Part shown: in pieces, positions 1-5,412 of the stretch
Layout of the letters: the number at the start of each line of letters is the position of its first letter
Numbering within the stretch: the first letter of the stretch is position 1
NCBI GenBank assembly: GCA_964368605.1
Contig: CAYJBP010000103.1
Coordinates: 1-8,442 of the forward strand
Direction: 5' to 3'
Length of the DNA: 8,442 nt
From: CAYJBP01 sp964368605
GTDB taxonomy: Bacteria; Bacillota; Dehalobacteriia; UBA4068
Position numbers and translations under genes: made by a program
The notes under the pieces: model-generated
What the model saw: only the letters and a program-made list of their open reading frames with translations
Databases searched by the model: none
Told to the model about the DNA's origin: nothing

Positions 1-209
1 GTTACCGCTACACCTCGTCTTTAAGGGATTATCGCAGTATCATCTATCACGGATGACTTTTAGGGTTACACATCTTATCGCTCGTACCTTTGATGCTATC
101 GTTTTGATGGGAGTTTACTCCCACAGGTAGCCATAATTTGGGCATAAGTTTGAATTGCAAGATGAATACAAACGTGTTACCGAAGAATATACATGAATTT
201 GCTGCATCA
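1..209. other. Left flank without an identifiable gene
   Basis: I can assign no gene here. On the plus strand one frame is open from the window edge (codons 2-127, stop TAG at 128-130), with an internal ATG at 53-55 that has no ribosome binding site. On the minus strand a similar short frame is open. Neither translation resembles a protein family I know. The stretch is less AT-rich than the intergenic DNA to its right. It carries a compact hairpin at 108-123, a small hairpin (TCATC/GATGA, about 39-56) and two copies of GTTACCG (1-7 and 176-182). This mix would suit a structured RNA, a mobile-element end or the tail of a decayed gene, and I cannot choose between them. Confidence 0.4.
108..123. 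repeat. Short perfect inverted repeat (hairpin)
   Basis: TGGGAGT (108-114) and ACTCCCA (117-123) are exact reverse complements separated by two T bases. As RNA this folds into a GC-containing hairpin with a small loop on either strand. No T-tract follows on either side, so it does not look like an intrinsic terminator. Its role is unknown. Confidence 0.5.
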
Positions 210-239
210 ATTATTTTAGGTATTATTATCTAAAATAAT
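210..239 (-). repeat. AT-rich hairpin downstream of the main terminator
   Basis: ATTATTTTAG (210-219) and CTAAAATAAT (230-239) form a perfect 10-bp inverted repeat around a 10-base loop. It lies immediately behind the GC-containing terminator of the alcohol dehydrogenase transcript and shares base 239 with it. It contains almost no G or C, so it would be weak alone. It may supply the T-rich tail of the first hairpin or act as a second pause. Confidence 0.5.
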
Positions 240-281
240 AATACCTCTAAGGCAATTTTATTATCTGCCTTAGAGGTATTA
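239..281 (-). terminator. Intrinsic terminator of the alcohol dehydrogenase transcript
   Basis: Bases 239-254 and 266-281 form a perfect 16-bp inverted repeat (core ACCTCTAAGGCA / TGCCTTAGAGGT) around an 11-base loop. Read on the minus strand, the stem is followed by TTATTTTAG, a T-rich tail. It starts about 10 bases beyond the dehydrogenase stop codon. The plus-strand side has no T-run, so termination is expected mainly for minus-strand transcripts. Confidence 0.85.
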
Positions 282-291
282 AATAAATTAA

Positions 292-1458
292 TTAAAATGT
301 AACTTCTTCGCCATAATAGGTAGCTTTAAAAAGCTCTTCCATCGTTTTAGCATCAATTGGTCTGGGATTGGTGCCTGTGCAGGGATCGGCTACCGCACCT
401 GCGGCAATAAAGGTTAATTTGCTTAAGAATGCTGCCTCGTCTACGCCAAACTCTTTAAGAGTTTTTGGCATATTCATTTTAGCCTTCATATCTCGGATTA
501 AAGCAACTAAAGAAGCAACCAATTCTTCCTCGTTTGCACCGGCTAAGCCTAATCTTTTTGCAATATCAGCATATTGCTTGCCTGCTGCCTTTGCATTGTA
601 CTGAATTGCAAATGGTAAGTAAATTGCATTGGCACAACCATGCGGTATACCAAATAATCTGCCGGTTTTATGTGCCATCGAATGAACAATACCTAAAATT
701 GCATTAGAAAATGCCATTCCTGCCATACATTGTGCCAAATGCATTTGATCTCTGCATGCTTTGTCGCCCTCATATGATTTTACTAAATCAGCAACAATCA
801 TTTCGATAGATTTCATCGCCAACGCATCTGTTAAAGGGTTTGCCGCTACCGAAACATATGCCTCAAGGGAATGGGTTATAGCATCCATGCCGGTATTTGC
901 AACTAATTCCTGAGTCATGCCGGCTACTAAAGTGGTATCAACTATCGCAATATCCGGGATAATGTTTTGATCGGCAATTGGGTATTTAACATCATTTTTT
1001 TCGTCGGTGATAATCGAAAATGCAGTTACTTCACTGCCTGTGCCACTTGTGGTTGTAATGGCTGCAAATTGAGCCTTTTTTCTTAAAGTTGGTAAATTAA
1101 ACGGTATAGCGGCTTCGGCAAAGGTAAATTCCGGATTTTCATAGAAAATCCACATCGCTTTGGCTGCATCCATTGGCGAGCCACCGCCTACGCCGATAAT
1201 CCAATCCGGATTATATTCTTGCATAATTTTTGCACCACGCATAACAGTTTCTACCGAGGGATCTGCTTCTACACCGCTAAAAATAATGCTCTCGATATTA
1301 GCTTCTTGAAGATTATCTTGAATTTTACCGATTGTGCCGTCTTTAATCATACGGTCCGAACCGATTACAATAACAGCTTTTGTGCCTTTAAGGTTTTTTA
1401 ATTGTTCAATTGCATTTTCTCCAAAGTAAACATCACGGGGTATAGTAAATCTTGTCAT
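292..1458 (-). CDS. Iron-containing (type III) alcohol dehydrogenase
   Basis: A 388-residue cytoplasmic NAD(P)-dependent alcohol dehydrogenase of the Fe-ADH family, which reduces aldehydes to alcohols in fermentation. The nucleotide-binding loop is GGGSPMDAAK at 91-100. The four metal ligands known from the FucO/AdhE family appear at D192 and H196 (GMDAITHSLEAY), H259 (GIVHSMAH) and H273 (IPHG), and H263 matches the further conserved active-site histidine. Length is normal for a stand-alone enzyme. It resembles the dehydrogenase half of AdhE but has no aldehyde dehydrogenase domain. AAGGAGA at 1467-1473 sits 8 bases before the ATG, and a good promoter lies at 1501-1529. It follows an HxlR-type regulator gene, then ends at a strong terminator. 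The substrate (butanol, ethanol, propanediol or another) cannot be told from sequence; the butyrate kinase nearby makes butyraldehyde/butanol a reasonable guess only. Confidence 0.93.
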   Translation of the reverse strand: MTRFTIPRDVYFGENAIEQLKNLKGTKAVIVIGSDRMIKDGTIGKIQDNLQEANIESIIFSGVEADPSVETVMRGAKIMQEYNPDWIIGVGGGSPMDAAKAMWIFYENPEFTFAEAAIPFNLPTLRKKAQFAAITTTSGTGSEVTAFSIITDEKNDVKYPIADQNIIPDIAIVDTTLVAGMTQELVANTGMDAITHSLEAYVSVAANPLTDALAMKSIEMIVADLVKSYEGDKACRDQMHLAQCMAGMAFSNAILGIVHSMAHKTGRLFGIPHGCANAIYLPFAIQYNAKAAGKQYADIAKRLGLAGANEEELVASLVALIRDMKAKMNMPKTLKEFGVDEAAFLSKLTFIAAGAVADPCTGTNPRPIDAKTMEELFKATYYGEEVTF

Positions 1459-1500
1459 GATTATATTCTCCTTGCTTTTATTTGTTTTACAACTAAAGTA

Positions 1501-1529
1501 AGTATAAGATATATAAAAAAATTTGACAA
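1501..1529 (-). promoter_or_regulatory. Promoter of the alcohol dehydrogenase
   Basis: On the minus strand, TTGTCA (1529-1524) and TATACT (1506-1501) are separated by exactly 17 bases, each hexamer one base from the sigma-A consensus. A start site near 1494 would leave a leader of about 36 bases that includes the ribosome binding site. It lies between the HxlR gene and the dehydrogenase, so the dehydrogenase can be expressed separately from the kinase-regulator transcript. Confidence 0.75.
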
Positions 1530-1549
1530 GAAGGCACTTTTTGGTATGG

Positions 1550-1558
1550 TAGTTACTA
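1550..1558. promoter_or_regulatory. Possible operator upstream of the dehydrogenase promoter
   Basis: TAGTTACTA is a 9-base odd palindrome lying between the HxlR stop codon and the -35 box at 1524-1529. The related word AAGTAAGTATAAG (1497-1509) overlaps the -10. HxlR regulators bind short AT-rich dyads near their targets, so autonomous regulation by the adjacent gene is conceivable. The motif is short and could be chance. Confidence 0.25.
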
Positions 1559-1568
1559 AAAGGTAAAA

Positions 1569-1925
1569 TTAATTTTCATCATCATGGTTTTGCAGAACTT
1601 TTTTGCCAAATTTATTCAGCTCTTCCAAAATAGGAATCACTTCGTTTGCTAATGGTGTTAAAGAATATTCTACCACCGGCGGTACCGATGGAATAACTTT
1701 TCTGTTAATTAATTTATCTCTTTCCAAAGCCTTTAATTGCTGAGTAAGCATCTTTTGGGTAATACCCTGCAGCACCTTTAAAAACTGATTAAATTGAATA
1801 ACCTTTAATTGATATAAATTCCATAATATAGCAGCCTTCCACTTGCCCCCAATAATTTCTAAGGCTATTTCCATCTCTAAATTAAATTCCGAGCAGCTTA
1901 TTTTATTCTTTCTTTGATCCGGCAT
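1569..1925 (-). CDS. HxlR-family (DUF24) winged-helix transcriptional regulator
   Basis: A 118-residue DNA-binding protein, expected to act as a dimer. Family signatures are IIGGKWKAAILWNL at 24-37, the recognition-helix region QGITQKMLTQQLKALE at 53-68, and the wing strand VPPVVEYSLT at 81-90, followed by a C-terminal dimerisation helix. There is a single cysteine, C11, just before the first conserved helix. In relatives such as YodB and HypR an N-terminal cysteine senses electrophiles or disulfide stress, so thiol-based sensing is plausible here but unproven. AGGAGA at about 1932-1937 gives normal spacing to the ATG. The gene starts 29 bases after the butyrate kinase stop codon with no terminator between, so the two are probably co-transcribed. 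It precedes the dehydrogenase in the same direction, and its likely targets are that promoter, the kinase promoter, or both. Confidence 0.9.
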   Translation of the reverse strand: MPDQRKNKISCSEFNLEMEIALEIIGGKWKAAILWNLYQLKVIQFNQFLKVLQGITQKMLTQQLKALERDKLINRKVIPSVPPVVEYSLTPLANEVIPILEELNKFGKKVLQNHDDEN

Positions 1926-1954
1926 ATACTATCTCCTCATCTTTAACCCGCTTT

Positions 1955-3022
1955 TTAAAATTCCCGATAATCCCTGGCAAGCTCCTTGCCCTCTAATACT
2001 CGCATAATGCCTTGATAAAGAGCCAACATTTCGTTTTCGCCTGCCATAATGGCAATCGGGGCGATAAACTTTACCCTTTGGCTGATTTTTTCGGTAATAA
2101 AGCCCGAATAAGCTATACCGCCGGTAAGAATAATAATATCAATCTCGCCATTTAAAGTTGTGGCTAGTTTAGCTATATCACGGGCAATAGCTAAAGTCAT
2201 GGCCTCCAAAACTAAGGCGGCCTGTTGATCGCCGCTTAGCGCCGACTGCTCTATTATCCGCGTATCTACCGAGCCTAAAAGGGCATTTAAGCCGGCTTTA
2301 CCACGAATATAGGGCATCAATTGCTCCAAAGAGGTAAATCCTTCATCAAAGATATATTTGGCAAATTCTATTGCCGGCACAGCACCGCAACGCTCGGGGG
2401 CAAAAGTACCCTCGTCATCGGAAATAAGGTCAATAATTCGCCCTTTATTATGTAATGAAGAGGTAATACCACCACCTAAATGGCTAACAATTATATTTTG
2501 CTGATGATAATCCAAATTTTGCTCTTTACAATAGCGTAAGGCCGTGGCACGCATATTTAAATTATGGCCCATACTTCTACGCCTAATGGCAGGTATGCCT
2601 GTAATGCGCACCAAATCGATCATTTCGTCAACAGAAACAGCATCATAAACATAGGCCGAGATATTTAATGGCTTAGCAATATTATAGGCAATAATGGCCG
2701 CTAAATTAGCAGCATGGGGCGAAATAGGGCGGTTTTGCAATACTTCGACCATTTCCTCATTAACTGAATAAGCTCCCGATTGCATATTGGGAATTAGCCC
2801 TCCCCGCGCAGCAATGGCGGTTATCGAGCTTAATTTAAGCCCTTTGCTATTTAAAATATCTAATATAGCCGTGGTACGTATTTGATGTTGAGCGGCAATT
2901 GTAGACAATTGCTGCAATTCTTGGCTATTATGAATTACATTTTCTTGCCATAATAATTCAAATTGATTAAATAAAGCAATTTTTGTTGAAGTAGAACCGG
3001 GATTGATAACTAATATATTCAT
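1955..3022 (-). CDS. buk: Butyrate kinase
   Basis: A 355-residue cytoplasmic acyl-phosphate kinase of the ASKHA (acetate/butyrate kinase) fold. It interconverts butyryl phosphate + ADP and butyrate + ATP, or acts on branched short-chain homologues. Visible motifs are the N-terminal phosphate loop NPGSTSTK (7-14), ARGGL (72-76), SPHAANLAA (101-109), YDAVS (126-130), the ATPase-core segment SHLGGGITSS (180-189), DDEGTFAPERCGAVP (202-216), and the adenosine segment LTGGIAYS (299-306). Length is typical of butyrate kinase and shorter than most acetate kinases. AAGGAGG (3029-3035) lies 6 bases before the ATG. In classical clostridial loci a phosphotransbutyrylase gene (ptb) sits immediately upstream. 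Here the upstream neighbour is a divergent glutaminase, so the partner must be elsewhere or the enzyme serves another acyl-phosphate source. An HxlR gene follows at 29 bases. Confidence 0.93.
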   Translation of the reverse strand: MNILVINPGSTSTKIALFNQFELLWQENVIHNSQELQQLSTIAAQHQIRTTAILDILNSKGLKLSSITAIAARGGLIPNMQSGAYSVNEEMVEVLQNRPISPHAANLAAIIAYNIAKPLNISAYVYDAVSVDEMIDLVRITGIPAIRRRSMGHNLNMRATALRYCKEQNLDYHQQNIIVSHLGGGITSSLHNKGRIIDLISDDEGTFAPERCGAVPAIEFAKYIFDEGFTSLEQLMPYIRGKAGLNALLGSVDTRIIEQSALSGDQQAALVLEAMTLAIARDIAKLATTLNGEIDIIILTGGIAYSGFITEKISQRVKFIAPIAIMAGENEMLALYQGIMRVLEGKELARDYREF

Positions 3023-3048
3023 CTAAAGCCTCCTTGGGCAAGTAAATT

Positions 3049-3105
3049 ATATATAGCCATATCGGCCATCATTAGGGCTACTTTATATTATAGCCACAGG
3101 CCAAT
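3049..3105. repeat. Imperfect direct repeats and hairpin in the butyrate kinase leader
   Basis: Two related 21-base units, 3049-3069 and 3085-3105, share TATAGCCA followed by GGCCA, with small differences between. They start 36 bases apart. The interval also holds a stem GGCTA (3076-3080) / TAGCC (3091-3095), flanked by GGCC at 3064-3067 and 3099-3102 that can pair outside it. Both repeats lie in the predicted untranslated leader of butyrate kinase, downstream of its promoter. They could be a regulator's tandem sites or a leader structure. There is no T-tract, so it does not look like an attenuator. Confidence 0.4.
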
Positions 3106-3149
3106 TAAGCTATCATTAAAGTATTATTAATCAAAAACCAGCTTTTATA

Positions 3150-3178
3150 ATTATGCTAAAATACTGCTTAAAAGTCAA
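3150..3178 (-). promoter_or_regulatory. Promoter of the butyrate kinase-HxlR transcript
   Basis: On the minus strand TTGACT (3178-3173) and CATAAT (3155-3150) are separated by 17 bases, each one mismatch from the sigma-A consensus. The start would fall near 3143, giving an untranslated leader of about 120 bases that contains the direct repeats at 3049-3105. It is back-to-back with the glutaminase promoter, the two -35 boxes being about 85 bases apart. Confidence 0.65.
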
Positions 3179-3263
3179 GATATTTTTAATTATGTTATAA
3201 ATATGCCATAAAATTAATTCCTGCATTAATATTGTTTAATTGTATATAGTCGGATATTTAAAG

Positions 3264-3292
3264 TGGACAAATCCTTTTATTTAATATATAAT
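3264..3292 (+). promoter_or_regulatory. Promoter of the glutaminase-lipoprotein transcript
   Basis: TGGACA (3264-3269) and a perfect TATAAT (3287-3292) are separated by 17 bases. The start site would be near 3299, leaving a leader of about 30 bases up to the ATG at 3330. An 11-bp inverted repeat (3277-3287 / 3302-3312) brackets the -10 box and the start site. Confidence 0.75.
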
Positions 3293-3312
3293 ATATAGTA
3301 CATATTAAATAA
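3277..3312. promoter_or_regulatory. 11-bp inverted repeat around the glutaminase -10, candidate operator
   Basis: TTATTTAATAT (3277-3287) and ATATTAAATAA (3302-3312) are exact reverse complements separated by 14 bases. The dyad covers the promoter spacer end, the -10 box and the presumed start site, a typical repressor position. The left arm is not transcribed from this promoter, so it would act as DNA rather than as an RNA stem. It is pure A/T, which raises the chance of coincidence. Confidence 0.4.
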
Positions 3313-3315
3313 TGC

Positions 3316-3320
3316 GGAGG
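3316..3320 (+). promoter_or_regulatory. Ribosome binding site that sets the glutaminase start
   Basis: GGAGG at 3316-3320 lies 9 bases before the ATG at 3330. An earlier in-frame ATG at 3312 would place this motif inside the coding sequence and has no binding site of its own, so 3330 is the better start. Confidence 0.8.
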
Positions 3321-3329
3321 TATTTATTT

Positions 3330-4244
3330 ATGCACAATTCTGTTTTAGAAGCCGTAAATTATGCCAAACCTTGGTTGGGGCAAGGTAAACTGGCAAGTTA
3401 TATACCCCAATTAAAGGCAGCCAATCCGCAGCATTTAGCCGTTGCTATTACCGATTTAGAAGGCAATTTATTTGCTGCCGGCGATAGTAAAGTACCCTTT
3501 AGTATTCAAAGCATTGTAAAAATTATCTTATTAGCAACAGCCTTAGACGATGTAGGCTTTGAATATTTATTTGCAAGGGTAGGCATGGAACCCAGCGGCG
3601 ATCCTTTTCATTCGATTTTACGCTTAGAATCGATGACCGGCATGCCGATGAATCCGATGATTAATGCCGGTGCTATTGCCGTTACTTCTTGCATTAGCGG
3701 TACAGATGCCGAGCAACGCTTTAGCAAAGTATGCCAAACAGCAGCTAAGTTATTACATTGCCAAAATCTTGATTATGACCGGGCAATTTTTCAATCCGAA
3801 TGGGATACCGGCGATAAAAACCGTGCCTTAGCCTATATGATGCGCAGCAGCAATATTTTAACAGGCAATGTAGATGATCATTTAAGCATTTATTTTAAGG
3901 CTTGCTCTTTAATAGTAAATTGCGAGCAAATAAGCTATTTAGCAGCACTTATAGCTAAAGATGGCTTATGCCCTATCAATAATCAAAGGCTTATTGATTC
4001 TTATACAATCAAAATTATTCGTTCCTTAATGGTTACTTGCGGCATGTATGATGCCTCGGGTGAATTTGCGCTTAGGGTGGGTATACCTGCTAAAAGCGGG
4101 GTAGGCGGCGGTATTTTGGCCACCGTGCCTAAACGAATGGGTATTGGTGTTTTTGCCCCGGCTTTGGATTTAAAGGGCAATTCTTTATGTGGCATTAAGG
4201 CCTTGGAATATTTATCCGATAAACATGATTTGCATATTCTTTAA
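3330..4244 (+). CDS. glsA: Glutaminase (serine-dependent beta-lactamase-like family)
   Basis: A 304-residue cytoplasmic enzyme that hydrolyses L-glutamine to L-glutamate and ammonium. The catalytic SxxK pair is S61-K64 in FSIQSIVK, and other family positions are present: N112 in MNPMINAGAI, E157 and N164 (SEWDTGDKN), Y188, Y240 (TCGMYDASGEFA), and the loop PAKSGVGGGI at 253-262 with V258. Length matches bacterial GlsA, with none of the C-terminal STAS or ankyrin extensions found in some relatives. Start 3330 is chosen over 3312 because GGAGG (3316-3320) lies between them. It has a strong promoter with a possible operator and is read divergently from butyrate kinase. Only 48 bases separate it from the next gene and no terminator is visible, so a two-gene transcript is likely. 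Such enzymes provide ammonia or glutamate, sometimes under acid or nutrient stress; which applies here is unknown. Confidence 0.93.
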   Translation: MHNSVLEAVNYAKPWLGQGKLASYIPQLKAANPQHLAVAITDLEGNLFAAGDSKVPFSIQSIVKIILLATALDDVGFEYLFARVGMEPSGDPFHSILRLESMTGMPMNPMINAGAIAVTSCISGTDAEQRFSKVCQTAAKLLHCQNLDYDRAIFQSEWDTGDKNRALAYMMRSSNILTGNVDDHLSIYFKACSLIVNCEQISYLAALIAKDGLCPINNQRLIDSYTIKIIRSLMVTCGMYDASGEFALRVGIPAKSGVGGGILATVPKRMGIGVFAPALDLKGNSLCGIKALEYLSDKHDLHIL

Positions 4245-4292
4245 TTTTTAAGGGTAAATAAACTTCTTACTTATAATAGAAAGGATATTAAA

Positions 4293-5300
4293 ATGATTAA
4301 TAAATTAACTAAATTTACCATTTTACTTTTAAGCCTGATTACAATTTTAAGCCTAATCAGCGCCTGTGGCAGCTCCGAGGAGGCAATAGAGCCTAATGAT
4401 CAACCTGCTACAGAACCTAGCGAGCAGATTTCCCCTGCACCTACCGATGATTTTTTTAATCCCCTAAGCGGTTCTACATTTTTATTACCGGGAGCGCAAA
4501 TCCTCTTTAATGATGATTTTACAATTAGTTATACTAATGATTTTGGCGATAGTTCGGAAGGCGAATATAGTTTGGACGCAAATTATACCGGCATGGCCTT
4601 TTTTGAGGGTTATGAGCTACCGATTATGGTAAAAAATAGCCTTTTATTTGTTGATGCCGCAGCAGATGGCCAGTATATCCCGATAATGCGCGCCGAAGGT
4701 GAAGATTGGGATTTAGACCCCAATGATAGTTATTCTAGCTTTGATGCAGCTTGGGATAATGATGAAGCTGCTCATAGTATTGTATTAACTTCAAATAATC
4801 GCTATATTATTTCCAGCCATGATTTTAGCAGAGAAGGCTCGCATGCCCTTAATCATAGAGAATATAAATTAACCCTCTATTCGGCAGATGCCGAAACTAC
4901 GGTTAATTTACAGGCTGATTTCTCTTTTTCGATTCCCGATTTACCGGGCACTTTTGTGCAAGTGGAAGAGCCTTATTATACCCTTAATTTTTCCGATTAT
5001 AGCCCCTTCCCGGACGAAGCTTTTACGGCCGAAACCCTCTTAGGCGCTTGGGATAATGATAATACGCAGCAGAGCATGGTTTTTTATGACGATGGCCAGG
5101 TAGAGATATCCTCATATGATAATATCGAAACTGCAACCTATCAATATGATGTTAAAAATAATGAAATTATTATTAGTCATCAAAATGGCGAATATTATGG
5201 CTATATCGAAGAAGGGTTTATGGACTTAATATTCCAAGATATAGAAGGCTATTTTTATGATACCGACGAACCATGGTATATACCGGAATCTGCCTATTAG
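4293..5300 (+). CDS. Putative acidic lipoprotein with repeated beta-rich modules
   Basis: A 335-residue protein of unknown function. Residues 1-24 form a signal peptide with a basic start and a hydrophobic core, ending in the lipobox ISA-C with C25 as the only cysteine, so it should be lipid-anchored on the outer face of the membrane. A Ser/Glu/Pro/Thr-rich linker (26-52) follows. The rest is strongly acidic, rich in aromatic and Asp/Asn residues, with alternating patterns typical of beta strands. AWDND occurs at 153-157 and again at 252-256, each followed by a similar strand pattern (SIVLTSNNRYIISS and SMVFYDDGQVEISS). A weaker related stretch lies at about 59-120. The third module resembles the lipocalin-like or DUF5640-type domains of clostridial lipoproteins, but that is by eye. 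AAAGGA (4280-4285) lies 7 bases before the ATG. It is probably co-transcribed with glutaminase and ends at a strong terminator. Confidence 0.8.
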   Translation: MINKLTKFTILLLSLITILSLISACGSSEEAIEPNDQPATEPSEQISPAPTDDFFNPLSGSTFLLPGAQILFNDDFTISYTNDFGDSSEGEYSLDANYTGMAFFEGYELPIMVKNSLLFVDAAADGQYIPIMRAEGEDWDLDPNDSYSSFDAAWDNDEAAHSIVLTSNNRYIISSHDFSREGSHALNHREYKLTLYSADAETTVNLQADFSFSIPDLPGTFVQVEEPYYTLNFSDYSPFPDEAFTAETLLGAWDNDNTQQSMVFYDDGQVEISSYDNIETATYQYDVKNNEIIISHQNGEYYGYIEEGFMDLIFQDIEGYFYDTDEPWYIPESAY

Positions 5301-5308
5301 GTTAATTT

Positions 5309-5357
5309 AAAAAAGAGGCTGCTGCAAATGATAAATATTTGCAGCAGCCATTTTTTT
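5309..5357. terminator. Bidirectional intrinsic terminator between convergent genes
   Basis: GGCTGCTGCAAAT (5317-5329) and ATTTGCAGCAGCC (5337-5349) form a perfect 13-bp stem with a 7-base loop. Seven T residues follow on the plus strand (5351-5357). On the minus strand the stem is followed by TCTTTTTT from the A-run at 5309-5314. It therefore ends the glutaminase-lipoprotein transcript and also the c-di-GMP gene transcript coming from the right. Confidence 0.92.
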
Positions 5358-5412
5358 ATTGCTTAACTTGATATTTGCTTATTAATACTGCATCTCTTTA
5401 AATATTTGCCAA

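Noticed and set aside
2..127. Plus-strand open frame entering from the left edge
   Set aside because: It has only 42 codons, no recognisable family and an internal ATG without a binding site. A competing frame is open on the other strand.
3312..3329. Earlier in-frame ATG for the glutaminase
   Set aside because: The GGAGG at 3316-3320 would lie inside the coding sequence and no binding site precedes 3312. It fits the ATG at 3330, and the family N-terminus also fits 3330.
4001..4195. Minus-strand 64-codon frame inside the glutaminase
   Set aside because: It is antisense to conserved glutaminase sequence and has no supporting start signal.
4272..4277. TATAAT just before the lipoprotein gene as an independent promoter
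   Set aside because: A start from it would fall at or inside the ribosome binding site, and no -35-like hexamer lies 16-18 bases upstream.
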